The position numbers were made by a program, and so were the translations under genes. The notes beneath the pieces are model-generated. The model was given only the letters and a program-made list of their open reading frames with translations. It made no database searches and was not told the DNA's origin. This document shows, in pieces, positions 1 through 10,582 of a stretch of 64,000 nucleotides of DNA (its first letter is position 1; the number at the start of each line of letters is the position of its first letter). The DNA comes from Entomomonas sp. E2T0. GTDB taxonomy: Bacteria > Pseudomonadota > Gammaproteobacteria > Pseudomonadales > Pseudomonadaceae. The stretch covers positions 2,108,001-2,172,000 of the forward strand of contig NZ_CP094972.1 of the NCBI RefSeq assembly GCF_025985425.1, in the 5' to 3' direction.

Positions 1-28
1 AGGATTCAACTATAAATTATTAGTGAAA

Positions 29-757
29 TTAAGTGGGTATATTTGTTTCAGCCATTTCTTCAATGTTTTGTGTGCTATTAACTACACGATAAGCTAATGC
101 ACCAATAACACCGCCAAATATTGGCGCTAACCAGAATAACCAAAGCTCAGCTAATGCCCAATCACCTGCATAAAGTGCCACGCCTGTACTTCTTGCAGGG
201 TTAACAGAAGCGTTACTAACAGGGATTGCTGCTAAGTGGATAATCACTAAACATAAGCCAATAGCGAGTGGAGCAAACTGAGTAGCTGCTTTTTTGTCAG
301 TTACACTCATAATGACAAATAAGAAAATAGCAGTAAAGACGAGTTCGCATATAAAGGCAGCAGCCATTGAATAGCCTCCTGGAGAGTGTTCACCATAACC
401 CGTAGAGGCAAAGCCACCTGCTAAGTTAAAATCAGTTTGGCCACTGGCTATTAAATATAATACGCCACCTGCTACTGTTGCGCCGATTACTTGAGAAATA
501 ATATAAGGTGTAATTTCTTTTGCACTGAAACGACCGCCTGCCCATAATCCAATAGTTACTGCTGGATTAAAATGACCGCCTGAAATATGACCAACTGCAT
601 AAGCCATTACTAGAACAGCTAGTCCAGCTGCTAAAGCAACGCCTAAAAAACCAACACCAAGTTCAGGATAGGCTGCATTCATAACAGCAGTACCACATAC
701 ACATAGAACAAGTACAAATGTACCAATAAACTCTGCAAGATAATTATTCATTTTCAT
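29..757 (-). CDS. aqpZ: Aquaporin Z-like water channel
   Basis: This is a major intrinsic protein of 242 residues with the usual six membrane segments and both NPA loops (NPA at 64-66 and 186-188, the second followed by Arg189). It aligns along its length with E. coli AqpZ as I remember it, including [12 protein letters not shown] and VNPARSTG. The first ATG is chosen because AAGGA lies nine bases upstream; a second in-frame ATG is two codons later. By alignment the aromatic/arginine filter reads Ala44, His174, Ala183, Arg189, where E. coli has Phe43, His174, Thr183, Arg189. The pore may therefore be wider than in a pure water channel. It stands alone, facing the left window edge. Family assignment is firm; substrate is not. 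Confidence 0.93.
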   Translation of the reverse strand: MKMNNYLAEFIGTFVLVLCVCGTAVMNAAYPELGVGFLGVALAAGLAVLVMAYAVGHISGGHFNPAVTIGLWAGGRFSAKEITPYIISQVIGATVAGGVLYLIASGQTDFNLAGGFASTGYGEHSPGGYSMAAAFICELVFTAIFLFVIMSVTDKKAATQFAPLAIGLCLVIIHLAAIPVSNASVNPARSTGVALYAGDWALAELWLFWLAPIFGGVIGALAYRVVNSTQNIEEMAETNIPT

Positions 758-979
758 TTGATGTATTCCTTTATTACAATTAGGTATTTCAGTTGAATTT
801 TACTTACTACTTCAAACTTACTAGTCATCTTGTATTAATTGTAAGAAGAATCTTTTTGCTAAAAGTTTTTAATAAAGTACTAAGTAAAATGTCTTAGTAA
901 GGCTATTATTGTTAGTGTCAAAAATATGTAAAAAAAAAGTGATAAAAAAGTTCTAGAGATTATGGTGTTATTGTTTTTT

Positions 980-1020
980 GATAATGATTTTTATTAAATA
1001 TATAAAATATAATCATTATC
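980..1020. promoter_or_regulatory. Paired Fur-box-like inverted repeat
   Basis: Two 19-base windows (980-998 and 1002-1020) each match the classical Fur consensus at 14 of 19 positions. Their outer halves form a perfect 10-bp inverted repeat, GATAATGATT (980-989) and AATCATTATC (1011-1020). A weaker 11-of-19 match lies at 1151-1169. The site is in the 535-bp gap between aqpZ and the GNAT gene. The target could be a plus-strand transcript ending at 1252 or, less likely, aqpZ. Confidence 0.5.
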
Positions 1021-1162
1021 ATCTGTTTTTATTGTAACTATTTGATTATTAATGAATAAAATATAAAAATTAATAATAATATTTATCATTTATGTGATGT
1101 ATAGATATGAGTAAAAATTATGATGTTTATTGCAGAATATTTCATAAAGTATAAATAAGAAT

Positions 1163-1252
1163 CATTCCATGATCTATTATTAATAATTAAGAGGTATTGA
1201 AGTGATAAAGCTAATTTTGTATAAGCTCATCCTTGGATGAGCTTATTTTTTA
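1163..1252 (+). ncRNA. Candidate Fur-controlled small RNA
   Basis: The plus strand of this gap carries no protein gene, yet it ends in a strong rho-independent terminator (1221-1252). Upstream are a possible -35 TTGCAG (1130-1135) and an AT-rich -10 near 1151-1157. A weak Fur-like box overlaps that -10, and two better boxes lie 140-180 bases further upstream. A transcript from about 1163 to 1252 would be about 90 nt, the size of RyhB or PrrF RNAs. I see no sequence match to either. An alternative reading is a 12-codon ORF starting at GTG 1202 with AAGAGG seven bases before it. This is inference from promoter, operator and terminator geometry only. Confidence 0.33.
1221..1252 (+). terminator. 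Rho-independent terminator, plus strand
   Basis: Perfect 12-bp arms (1221-1232 and 1235-1246) are followed by a T-tract on the plus strand. The minus-strand flank lacks a T-run, so the signal serves plus-strand transcription, where no protein gene is present upstream. Confidence 0.75.
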
Positions 1253-1292
1253 AATGCTATTTAGATAGTAGTAATATAACTATATTAATTGA

Positions 1293-1727
1293 TTAAATAG
1301 CTAGTAGCATTTCTACATGAGGAATACCTACCTCAAGAAACTCATCACTTACTATTTCAAAACCAAAACGTTTATAGAATTTGGTGGCATGTGTTTGGGC
1401 AGTAAGGGTTAGTTTTTTGAAATTTTGCTGTTTAGCTTCTTCTATAGCTGCTTGTAAAAGCTCATCACCAATGCTTAAGCCACGCCAGTCTTTTAGCACA
1501 GCTACGCGGCTGATTCTAGCACAGTCATCAGTTTCTTTGGTTAAACGGGCTGTTCCCATTGCATAGCTACCGTCGACGGCTAAAAAGTGAGTGGATAAAC
1601 TATCGAGGTCATCCCATTCTTGCTCTGCAGGAACGTTTTGCTCATTAATAAACACTGCTTCTCTGATTCGCATGATATCAACCATATCTTTTTGCCAATC
1701 AGCTTTACGAACAAAGGTCTTATTCAT
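1293..1727 (-). CDS. GNAT family N-acetyltransferase
   Basis: This 144-residue protein is a small GNAT acetyltransferase. The N-terminal FINEQNVPAEQEWDD block is typical of the ElaA/YjcF-like group. The acetyl-CoA binding motif A (ISRVAVLKDWRGLSIG, roughly residues 72-87) has the RGxxxG turn, and HATKFYKRFGFE forms motif B. The substrate is unknown. Its start overlaps the end of roxA by eight bases, so it is the last gene of a purB-roxA-GNAT operon. A similar purB neighbourhood exists in pseudomonads as I recall it. Confidence 0.85.
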   Translation of the reverse strand: MNKTFVRKADWQKDMVDIMRIREAVFINEQNVPAEQEWDDLDSLSTHFLAVDGSYAMGTARLTKETDDCARISRVAVLKDWRGLSIGDELLQAAIEEAKQQNFKKLTLTAQTHATKFYKRFGFEIVSDEFLEVGIPHVEMLLAI

Positions 1728-2889
1728 TGAAAAACTCCAATGTTCCTTGTTTAATTAATTCAGTTAATAGGGTAGTGACGATAGGGTCTTTGAGCCAAGC
1801 TTGTAAATTTTCTTGGTAAAGTGCATTGGTTTCACAAATTAAACGGAGTAAATCTGCATAATGTTTTGGGAAACTACGGCTAAACCCACTGGCAAACAAT
1901 ATTGCTTCATCATTAAAAATTGACCACGCAAGTTTACCACTTGGATTACGAATGACTATCGCACCATTGTCTATAGTATTAACAAGTTCTTGCTCGGTAA
2001 GCGCTTCACCCATTAAACGTTCAGGATAACGAGGCTCTGTCACATGTTGACCGAACCATGTAAGCAACTTTTGATCGTCTTGCAGTGCTTCCTGTAAGGT
2101 TTTTTTCAGTCTTGTTAAGGCTGCTGTATCAATAAAATGTGGATCTTTAGCAACGGCCTGTTGTTCAGGGTCACTATAGCGAGATTCTTCTGCATAGAAT
2201 TGGCTAAGAAAATCAGTGTAATGCACTAATATTTCTTGTGTGCTAGGTGCCCTTAAACCAACAGAAATAGTCATACAGTCTGTTTCGGCAATACCATAAT
2301 GGGCAAATTGTGGTGGTAGATAGAGCATATCTCCAGGTTCAAGTACCCATTCATCAGTTTGTTTAAAATCAGCTAACAATCTTAAATCTGGATGATCAAG
2401 GCAAGGGCTTTCGCTGTTTTCTTGTGGACCAATTTTCCATCGACGTTGACCATAGCTTTGAATTAAAAACACATCATAATAGTCAAAGTGAGGGCCTACA
2501 CTACCGCCTTTAGCTGCATAGCTAATCATAATGTCGTCAAAGCGCCATTTAGGGATAAAGCTAAAGGGTTCAAAAAGTTGATCGACTTCTGGAATGAATT
2601 GGTCAACAGCTTGTACCAGTAAAGTCCAATTTGTTTCAGGTAAGTTTTGGAATGTTTCTGCTGCAAAAGGCCCGTGCAGTAATTCCCAAGGTGTATTACC
2701 ATGTTCAACAACAATTCTGGACTCTATTTCCTCTTCAAGTGATAGGCCTGCTAGCTCATCAGGATTAATAGGGTTTTTAAAGTCAGTAAACGCACCACGT
2801 ACCAATAACGGTTTACGCTGCCAATACTCTTTCATAAAAGTACTGGGTGAAATACCACCCAATAAAGCTAATGGTTGATCAATTTGCAT
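1720..2889 (-). CDS. roxA: Ribosomal protein uL16 arginine 3-hydroxylase (JmjC cupin)
   Basis: This 389-residue protein matches YcfD/RoxA, a 2-oxoglutarate and Fe(II)-dependent oxygenase that hydroxylates an arginine of ribosomal protein uL16. The iron-binding triad is visible as His134-x-Asp136 in GPHFDYYDVFLIQ and His197 in FAHYGIAE, the spacing expected for a JmjC cupin. An N-terminal SPSTFMKEYWQRKPLLVRG block and a C-terminal winged-helix-like region complete the family layout. The gene lies three bases after purB and overlaps the next gene, so translational coupling is likely. Confidence 0.9.
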   Translation of the reverse strand: MQIDQPLALLGGISPSTFMKEYWQRKPLLVRGAFTDFKNPINPDELAGLSLEEEIESRIVVEHGNTPWELLHGPFAAETFQNLPETNWTLLVQAVDQFIPEVDQLFEPFSFIPKWRFDDIMISYAAKGGSVGPHFDYYDVFLIQSYGQRRWKIGPQENSESPCLDHPDLRLLADFKQTDEWVLEPGDMLYLPPQFAHYGIAETDCMTISVGLRAPSTQEILVHYTDFLSQFYAEESRYSDPEQQAVAKDPHFIDTAALTRLKKTLQEALQDDQKLLTWFGQHVTEPRYPERLMGEALTEQELVNTIDNGAIVIRNPSGKLAWSIFNDEAILFASGFSRSFPKHYADLLRLICETNALYQENLQAWLKDPIVTTLLTELIKQGTLEFFNE

Positions 2890-2892
2890 TTA

Positions 2893-4284
<1,392 letters not shown>

Positions 4285-4462
4285 CTAACAAAACTGTGCG
4301 AATTATACACTAAAGCAGGTAAATTGTTGGCAGGAAATTTAGTGAGTTTGTTAGTTATTGATTTAAGGTTAAAAAGTTAATAAGTAAATCTATAAGGTAG
4401 TGAGATATGCTTATAGATTTACCCTATTAATCATTGCTAACGTTATTTTTAGTTCAATTAGG

Positions 4463-4960
4463 TTATTTTGTTTCTGGTTTAAATACACCATTGTCAAATA
4501 AAAAAGAACATTTAGGAATATCGCCTGTAATAAAACGTTCTGGTTGATAAAGATTTGTTTTAATGGTTACTACGTTACCTTTTTTGAGAGTTGATACTTG
4601 TTGTTTGGTGGTTGTATCGTTACTCATTTTAATGACACCCGTGCAGCTTGTATTAACTTGGTCTTGTAAAGTAACAAGATAATAGGGGATAGCTATGTCT
4701 TTATTCTGTTGTGAGGGGAAATCTTTCGTTTCAACATTATTAACAGTGCCTGTTACCACAATATTTACTTGTGTCCATTTGGAAGTGGCTTCAGAGAAGT
4801 TTTCTTTATAGTCATTCCATATTGTTTCAATAGATGCTTTTTGTTCTCTAGCATTATGGGAGGTAGGATTGTCTTTTGTGCCTTGGTCATGGGCGCAGCC
4901 TGCTAATAAAACTAATAGAGAACTTGCTATGACAGTATTAATGCATTTACTTATGCTCAT
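4463..4960 (-). CDS. Lipoprotein with probable OB-fold (tRNA_anti-like)
   Basis: This is a 165-residue predicted lipoprotein with a short basic N-terminus, a hydrophobic core and lipobox LAGC, cleaved before Cys22. The mature part has VTGTVNNVET, CTGVIKMSN and LKKGNVVTIK segments arranged as in the tRNA_anti-like OB-fold family of small periplasmic proteins. Cys-containing strands could form a disulfide. Function is unknown and I do not recognise a specific orthologue. It stands alone between purB and uvrB. Confidence 0.7.
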   Translation of the reverse strand: MSISKCINTVIASSLLVLLAGCAHDQGTKDNPTSHNAREQKASIETIWNDYKENFSEATSKWTQVNIVVTGTVNNVETKDFPSQQNKDIAIPYYLVTLQDQVNTSCTGVIKMSNDTTTKQQVSTLKKGNVVTIKTNLYQPERFITGDIPKCSFLFDNGVFKPETK

Positions 4961-5231
4961 TTAATAATTCCTCAGAGTGATATGATATAGGTGAAGTATC
5001 ATTACCAAGCATTTAGCAAATTAACTATTTGTATTAGTTATAAAACTCAACCCACCCTCAGTGTTTAATAACTAATATAAAAAGTAAATCCATTTGCCTA
5101 CAGGTATTTGCTATAAAGCTTGGACATAGTAAATAATGATAACTTCTTTTACTCTAGACTTTAATTCGACTAATTAATTCCAACCAATTAGATTATGGTT
5201 GCTAAAATAGCATTATTCGTTCAGCAAATTG

Positions 5232-7250
5232 TTAACTGTTAGTTAATGCTTGCTGGCGTAGTAGTTGAATTTGATCCCTTAATTGTGCCGCTTTTTCAAA
5301 CTCTAGATCTTTTGCTAATTTATACATTTGCTCTTCTAGCTGTTTGATTCGTTTTGCATAATCTGCTGGAGTACGTAATTCAATATCGTATTTACCACTT
5401 TCTTCCGCTACTTTGGCTAGGCTACGACGTTTGCCACCACGTGCACCAGGGATATTAGCGCCTTCCATAATGTCAGTAATATCACGTTGTACACCTATCG
5501 GGGTGATATTATGCTCTTCATTAAAGCTAATTTGTTTGGTGCGGCGTCGTTCTGTTTCATCCATGGCACGTTGCATAGAACCTGTAATTCTATCTGCATA
5601 AAGAATGGCTTTACCATGTAGGTTACGGGCAGCACGGCCAATGGTTTGAATAAGTGAGCGTTCGGAACGTAGAAACCCTTCTTTATCCGCATCAAGAATA
5701 GCAACTAATGATACTTCAGGCATATCGAGGCCTTCACGCAGTAAGTTGATTCCCACTAATACATCAAAAGTGCCTATTCGTAGATCACGAATAATCTCTA
5801 CTCGTTCTACCGTATCAATATCTGAGTGTAAGTAACGAACTTTAACATCATGATCAGACAAATAGTCTGTTAAATCTTCCGCCATTCGTTTAGTCAGGGT
5901 AGTGACTAATACACGTTCTTCTTTAATAACCCGTTTTCTAATTTCTGAAAGTAAGTCATCCACTTGGGTGGTAGCAGGGCGTACTTCAATCTCGGGATCT
6001 ACTAAGCCAGTAGGTCTAACTACTTGCTCAACCACTTGGCCAGCATGTTCTGCTTCATAAGTGCTCGGTGTGGCAGAAACAAAAATAGTTTGCGGGCTAA
6101 TGGCTTCCCATTCCTCAAAGCGTAAAGGACGATTATCTAAGGCGGAGGGAAGGCGAAAACCATATTCTACTAAGGTTTCTTTTCTAGATCGGTCACCTTT
6201 ATACATAGCACCAATTTGTGGCACGGTAACATGTGATTCATCGATAACCAGTAAGGCATTATCAGGTAAGTAGTCATATAAGGTAGGAGGTGGCTCGCCT
6301 GGTGCTCTGCCTGATAAATAGCGCGAGTAGTTTTCTATACCATTGCAGTAGCCCAGTTCAACCATCATTTCTAAATCAAACTTGGTACGCTGCTCTAAGC
6401 GCTGTGCTTCAACAAGTTTATTATTAGCTTGTAAATACTCTAAGCGTTCTTTTAGTTCTTCTTTGATGTGTTCCACTGCTTCTAATAAAACTTCTCTAGG
6501 TGTGGCATAGTGAGTTTTAGGGTAAAAGGTAAAGCGTGGTAATTTATGTAGGATTTCGCCTGTTAGGGGATCAAAAGCAGCAATATTTTCTACTTCATCA
6601 TCAAATAGTTCTAGACGAATGGCTTCTAAATCAGATTCAGCAGGGTAGATATCAATCACATCGCCACGCACCCTAAACGTTGCACGGGCAAAATCAAAAT
6701 CATTACGAGTATATTGTAGTTCTGTTAAACGACGTAATAGAGTGCGTTGATCGAGCTTATCACCACGATCAACATGCAATACCATTTTAAAGTAGGACTC
6801 AGGGTCACCTAGACCATAGATAGAGGAAACAGAGGCTACAATAATCGCATCAGGTCTTTCTAATAAAGCTTTAGTAGCCGAAAGACGCATTTGCTCAATA
6901 TGATCATTGATTGAGGAGTCTTTCTCAATATAGGTATCAGAGGAGGGTACATAGGCTTCTGGCTGATAATAATCATAGTAGGAAACAAAGTACTCTACAG
7001 AGTTATTAGGGAAGAAACTTTTAAACTCACCATATAATTGCGCAGCAAGGGTTTTATTAGGGGCAATAATGAGTGTTGGGCGTTGTAATTGGGCAATTAC
7101 ATTGGCAATACTAAAAGTTTTACCAGAGCCTGTAACACCTAGTAAAGTTTGGTGAGATAAACCTGCTTCGATACCTTGCACCATTTCTTTAATGGCATTA
7201 GGTTGATCGCCTGCGGGTGTATAACTGGTTTTTAGTAAAAATTTACTCAT
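5232..7250 (-). CDS. uvrB: Excinuclease ABC subunit B
   Basis: UvrB is the damage-verifying helicase-like subunit of nucleotide excision repair, acting with UvrA and UvrC. The 672-residue protein has the Walker A loop GVTGSGKT (38-45), the tyrosine-rich beta-hairpin [12 protein letters not shown] near residues 91-102 that clamps DNA, a helicase motif VIDESHV, motif [11 protein letters not shown] and a C-terminal UVR domain (last 40 residues) for UvrC contact. Length is normal for the family. I looked for a LexA box upstream and saw none. Confidence 0.97.
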   Translation of the reverse strand: MSKFLLKTSYTPAGDQPNAIKEMVQGIEAGLSHQTLLGVTGSGKTFSIANVIAQLQRPTLIIAPNKTLAAQLYGEFKSFFPNNSVEYFVSYYDYYQPEAYVPSSDTYIEKDSSINDHIEQMRLSATKALLERPDAIIVASVSSIYGLGDPESYFKMVLHVDRGDKLDQRTLLRRLTELQYTRNDFDFARATFRVRGDVIDIYPAESDLEAIRLELFDDEVENIAAFDPLTGEILHKLPRFTFYPKTHYATPREVLLEAVEHIKEELKERLEYLQANNKLVEAQRLEQRTKFDLEMMVELGYCNGIENYSRYLSGRAPGEPPPTLYDYLPDNALLVIDESHVTVPQIGAMYKGDRSRKETLVEYGFRLPSALDNRPLRFEEWEAISPQTIFVSATPSTYEAEHAGQVVEQVVRPTGLVDPEIEVRPATTQVDDLLSEIRKRVIKEERVLVTTLTKRMAEDLTDYLSDHDVKVRYLHSDIDTVERVEIIRDLRIGTFDVLVGINLLREGLDMPEVSLVAILDADKEGFLRSERSLIQTIGRAARNLHGKAILYADRITGSMQRAMDETERRRTKQISFNEEHNITPIGVQRDITDIMEGANIPGARGGKRRSLAKVAEESGKYDIELRTPADYAKRIKQLEEQMYKLAKDLEFEKAAQLRDQIQLLRQQALTNS

Positions 7251-7347
7251 GATTACCTACAATATAGAAATTTCATCCTCTAATATGGGGACTATCATCC
7301 CATTATCTACCCTGAAAGTGTAAAAAAGTTATTAACTCGCTAAATAT

Positions 7348-8100
7348 TTATTGTGCGGTATAACCACCATCAACTGTATAGTAAGCACCTGTGGTAAATG
7401 AGCTATCATCAGAAAGAAGAAACGCCACTGTTTTAGCAACTTCTGCACGAGTAGCCATTCTTTTCATTGGGTGAGTACTAGCCATTTGCTGCCGAACATC
7501 ATTGGGTAGTTGTTGCATATTAGGGGTGTCAACATAGCCTGGACAAATGGCATTGATCCTTACTCCTTGTTCTGCATATTCTAATGCAGCAGCTTGGGTT
7601 AGACCAATTACGCCATGTTTAGCTGTGGTATAGGGGGCAATACCTGCAATACCAACTAAGCCATTTACGGCTGATAAATTAACAATAGCACCGCCACCAC
7701 TTTTTATAATGGCTGGGATAGCATATTTCATCCCAAAGAATACTCCACTAAGATCAGTGGTTATTACATTATTCCAATCTTCTATTGAATAATCGCAAAT
7801 AGTGACGCCATGAGGGCCTGTTATACCCGCATTATTTACAAGATAATTGAGTTTGCCGAAACGTTGCATGGTTTGATCAACTAAGCTTTTCACAGATAAA
7901 TGATCTTTAACATCCGTTTGGATAGGAATAATACGTTGTCCTGTTGGGTCAATTTGTTGTGCAGTATTAGTTAGTTCTGTTTGATTGCGTGCTGTGATAA
8001 TAACCGTTGCACCACGATTAAACAGTTCAATAGCAATGCCTTCACCAACACCTGTGGTAGAGCCTGTTACTATAACTACCTTATTATTAAAATCATTCAT
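7348..8100 (-). CDS. Short-chain dehydrogenase/reductase
   Basis: This is a classical SDR of 250 residues. It has the cofactor motif TGSTTGVG near residue 12, NNAG (about 88-91), a catalytic serine in NLSAVNG and the YTTAK Tyr-x-x-x-Lys pair, followed by the PG motif in NAICPGYVDTP. The substrate cannot be read from sequence; GGAG seven bases upstream supports the start. It is transcribed divergently from the aminotransferase gene, and the 153-bp region between them contains an operator-like inverted repeat. Confidence 0.88.
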   Translation of the reverse strand: MNDFNNKVVIVTGSTTGVGEGIAIELFNRGATVIITARNQTELTNTAQQIDPTGQRIIPIQTDVKDHLSVKSLVDQTMQRFGKLNYLVNNAGITGPHGVTICDYSIEDWNNVITTDLSGVFFGMKYAIPAIIKSGGGAIVNLSAVNGLVGIAGIAPYTTAKHGVIGLTQAAALEYAEQGVRINAICPGYVDTPNMQQLPNDVRQQMASTHPMKRMATRAEVAKTVAFLLSDDSSFTTGAYYTVDGGYTAQ

Positions 8101-8189
8101 TACAATACTCCATGCTTGTTTGGCGAGTTAAAAACTATCCATCTAGGTTACATTAATAAATAACAAAGTTTGAATTTATTAATTAGCTA

Positions 8190-8218
8190 TTTAGATACTA
8201 TAACGATAGCGTTATAAT
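8190..8218 (+). promoter_or_regulatory. Promoter with overlapping inverted repeat before the aminotransferase gene
   Basis: A perfect -10 TATAAT (8213-8218) lies 17 bases after a -35-like TTTAGA (8190-8195). A 7-bp inverted repeat TATAACG/CGTTATA (8199-8205 and 8210-8216, 4-base gap) overlaps the spacer and -10. It is well placed as a repressor operator and could also affect the divergent SDR gene. Confidence 0.5.
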
Positions 8219-8253
8219 GTTCATTCTATTATCTACCTTTAGAGTGATAAAAA

Positions 8254-9444
8254 ATGAATTTGTTCGCTGAAATTGAACTTGCTCCTCGTGATCCTATTCT
8301 TGGTTTAAATGAAGCTTATCAGGCTGATACCCGTACTAATAAAATTAATTTAGGGGTAGGCGTTTACTATGATGAGCAAGGGCGTATTCCTTTACTAAAA
8401 GCTGTCCAAAAAGCTGAAGCTGAGTTTGTGGCAACAGGTGCTCCTCATAGCTATTTACCGATTGAAGGGATTGGTAGTTATGACCAAGCTGTGCAAAAAT
8501 TATTATTTGGAGCTGATTCACCCTTAGTAACTGAAAAACGAGTAGTAACAGTACAAGCGCTAGGTGGCACAGGGGCATTAAAATTAGGTGCAGATTTTAT
8601 TAAAACCTATTTAAATGGTCACGATGTGGCGATTAGTAATCCTAGTTGGGAAAACCACCGTGCTTTATTCTCTACTGCTGGCTTTGTAGTACATGATTAT
8701 AGTTATTATGACTCTAATACTCACGGTTTAGATCGTAATGGTTTGTTAGCTGATTTAAAAGCATTACCTAAGAATACTGTGGTAGTACTCCATGGCTGTT
8801 GTCATAACCCAACAGGTGTTGATTTAACAGAAGATGATTGGCAGCAAGTGCTAGCAGTCGTTAAAGAAAAGCAATTAATTCCATTTATTGATATTGCTTA
8901 TCAAGGTTTTGGTAATGGTGTTAAAGAAGATGCTTTTGCAGTTAGACTGTTTGCACAATCAGGGCTTAACTTCTTTGTTTCTAGTTCATTCTCTAAGTCA
9001 TTCTCACTGTATGGTGAGCGTGTAGGTGCATTATCATTAGTGACTAACTCGGCAGATGAAGCGGCAAGAGTTCTTTCACAAGTTAAACGGGTTATTCGTA
9101 CTAACTATTCAAACCCACCTATCTATGGTGCTATGTTAGTTTCTAAAGTACTAAACAGCCCAGAGCTTTATAAGCTATGGGATGATGAACTCAGTGGTAT
9201 GAGAGATCGTATTAAAGCAATGCGTAACCTAATGGTTGAACAATTAGCTGGCGCTAAGCAAGATTTTTCATTTATTGCTAAGCAATGTGGTATGTTCTCT
9301 TATTCTGGCCTAACTGCTGACCAAGTGGATAAGTTACGTAATGACTATGGTATTTATGCCGTAGCTACTGGTCGTATTTGCGTGGCTGCACTAAATAATA
9401 ACAATATCAAAACTGTGACGGATGCTATTTTGCAAGTGATTTAA
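8254..9444 (+). CDS. aspC: Aspartate/aromatic amino acid aminotransferase
   Basis: This 396-residue PLP enzyme belongs to class I aminotransferases of the AspC/TyrB group and transfers an amino group between aspartate or aromatic amino acids and 2-oxoglutarate. Key residues seen are NPTG (185-188), Asp213 and Tyr216 in IDIAYQGF, the PLP lysine Lys248 in SFSKSFSLYGERVG, and the substrate-carboxylate Arg374 in TGRICVA. AspC versus TyrB/PhhC specificity is not settled by sequence. Adjacency to uvrB resembles pseudomonads. A terminator follows. Confidence 0.9.
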   Translation: MNLFAEIELAPRDPILGLNEAYQADTRTNKINLGVGVYYDEQGRIPLLKAVQKAEAEFVATGAPHSYLPIEGIGSYDQAVQKLLFGADSPLVTEKRVVTVQALGGTGALKLGADFIKTYLNGHDVAISNPSWENHRALFSTAGFVVHDYSYYDSNTHGLDRNGLLADLKALPKNTVVVLHGCCHNPTGVDLTEDDWQQVLAVVKEKQLIPFIDIAYQGFGNGVKEDAFAVRLFAQSGLNFFVSSSFSKSFSLYGERVGALSLVTNSADEAARVLSQVKRVIRTNYSNPPIYGAMLVSKVLNSPELYKLWDDELSGMRDRIKAMRNLMVEQLAGAKQDFSFIAKQCGMFSYSGLTADQVDKLRNDYGIYAVATGRICVAALNNNNIKTVTDAILQVI

Positions 9445-9462
9445 TACTTGCTGCTATGGTTA

Positions 9463-9494
9463 AATAAGGAGGCTATGATGCCTCCTTATTTTTT
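9463..9494 (+). terminator. Rho-independent terminator after the aminotransferase gene
   Basis: An 11-bp stem (9463-9473 with 9480-9490) and six-base loop run into an uninterrupted T-tract. It lies 19 bases after the stop codon. Confidence 0.9.
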
Positions 9495-9625
9495 GGAGTA
9501 GTAAAATTTTTTAAAAGCTAAGTGTAGCGATAAGCCTTTACATATTATTTACCATATACACGTTTTTTCCTTACATAACTTATAGTTAGAATAGAGTCAC
9601 TTAAATCAAATACAAGGAACTCTAT

Positions 9626-10060
9626 ATGAAAAAGTTATTATCTGTGTCTATAGCTGCATTATTATCTTTAAGTGTTGCTGGTTATGCATCAGCTCAACAA
9701 GATAATCATGATCCAAAAAGGGAGTCAGCATCTCAGCAAAAACGTGATGTTAATAAAGAGGCTAAGAAAGATGCAAAACGTCTTGAAAAAAAAGATGGTA
9801 AGCGTACAGCACAAAAGGATGAAAAGCGTTCAGAGCTTAAAAAAGATGGCAAGAACGTAGAGAAGAAAAGAGAAAAACGCGCTGATCAAAAAGATGAGAA
9901 ACGTACTGGTCAGAAAAAAGACGGTAAGTGCACTGAACAGAAGGGTGAAAAACGCGTAGACCAGAAGCAAGATGGTAAACGTGTTGAACAAAAAGATAGA
10001 AAAAATACAGATATCGATTTAAAACAAGTAACCGATAAAAGAAATGATGACCGTAAATAA
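9626..10060 (+). CDS. Exported lysine-rich tandem-repeat protein
   Basis: This 144-residue protein begins with a clear signal peptide ending near YASA-QQ. The mature part consists almost entirely of charged repeats. Ten short units of 8-9 residues, alternating KDEKRxxQ-type and KxDGKxxEQ-type, run from about residue 47 to 130. One cysteine occurs (in GKCTEQ). It would be very basic, highly hydrophilic and probably disordered or helical in the periplasm. The architecture, signal peptide plus Lys-rich repeats, recalls acid-shock proteins, but the residues differ. I do not recognise a family and assign no function. The gene stands alone with a hairpin after it. Confidence 0.75.
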   Translation: MKKLLSVSIAALLSLSVAGYASAQQDNHDPKRESASQQKRDVNKEAKKDAKRLEKKDGKRTAQKDEKRSELKKDGKNVEKKREKRADQKDEKRTGQKKDGKCTEQKGEKRVDQKQDGKRVEQKDRKNTDIDLKQVTDKRNDDRK

Positions 10061-10078
10061 TTAGTTGGCTTGATTAGA

Positions 10079-10115
10079 AAACATTCTATTTTATAAATTA
10101 TAAGATAGAATGTTT
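10079..10115 (+). terminator. Hairpin after the lysine-rich gene
   Basis: Perfect 11-bp arms (10079-10089 and 10105-10115) surround a 15-base loop 18 bases after the stop. The following T content is low, so terminator function is probable rather than certain. Confidence 0.5.
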
Positions 10116-10220
10116 GTATTAGTTATAATAAATTAATAATATATCTTGCTAAAGCAAAAAGAATCAATAAGTTATATTCAATAAAATAAATCTCCACATA
10201 ATAATTAAGGAGATTTAAAA

Positions 10221-10499
10221 ATGAATATTAATCCAGTATATGCACTTGTTAAATTACCAAGTAGCTTTCAGGTAGAGCATGATGAGCCAATGCCTGTTAC
10301 ACCGTATATCTCTTCTTGGACTGTCCCCGTAGAGGCTTATATATCTGTTGATGAAAAAAAATATGGTCGGACACCCCAATCTGTTTTATATATAAAATTT
10401 AATGGCGAAAGAAGTATGTTGTTGGAAGAAGTTCAGCAAAAAACAGGCGAAATATTGAAAAGTTTATTTAACAACAATGTAACGATAGAATATGCATAA
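10221..10499 (+). CDS. Small protein of unknown function
   Basis: This is a 92-residue cytoplasmic-looking protein with no signal peptide or membrane segment. It is preceded by a strong AAGGAGA ribosome site, which argues it is real. The visible pattern is two beta-rich halves (VPVEAYISVDEKKYG and SVLYIKFNGERSMLLEE) followed by a helix and a short terminal strand. I do not recognise it. It stands alone between the lysine-rich protein and the c-di-GMP protein, which faces it. Confidence 0.7.
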   Translation: MNINPVYALVKLPSSFQVEHDEPMPVTPYISSWTVPVEAYISVDEKKYGRTPQSVLYIKFNGERSMLLEEVQQKTGEILKSLFNNNVTIEYA

Positions 10500-10505
10500 T
10501 TGAAT

Positions 10506-10537
10506 AAAGCCCCTTTCTAGAAATAGTTAGGGGCTTT
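10506..10537 (+). terminator. Terminator-like hairpin
   Basis: The 9-bp arms AAAGCCCCT (10506-10514) and AGGGGCTTT (10529-10537) follow the small gene by seven bases. The T-tract is short. It could serve both this gene and the convergent GGDEF/EAL gene. Confidence 0.6.
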
Positions 10538-10582
10538 GACTTTAAATGAGTTATACAGTTTCTATAAAAGCCTTTTTTCCAT

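Noticed and set aside
7251-7347. Possible LexA box before uvrB.
   Set aside because: No CTGT-n8-ACAG-like sequence in the upstream region.
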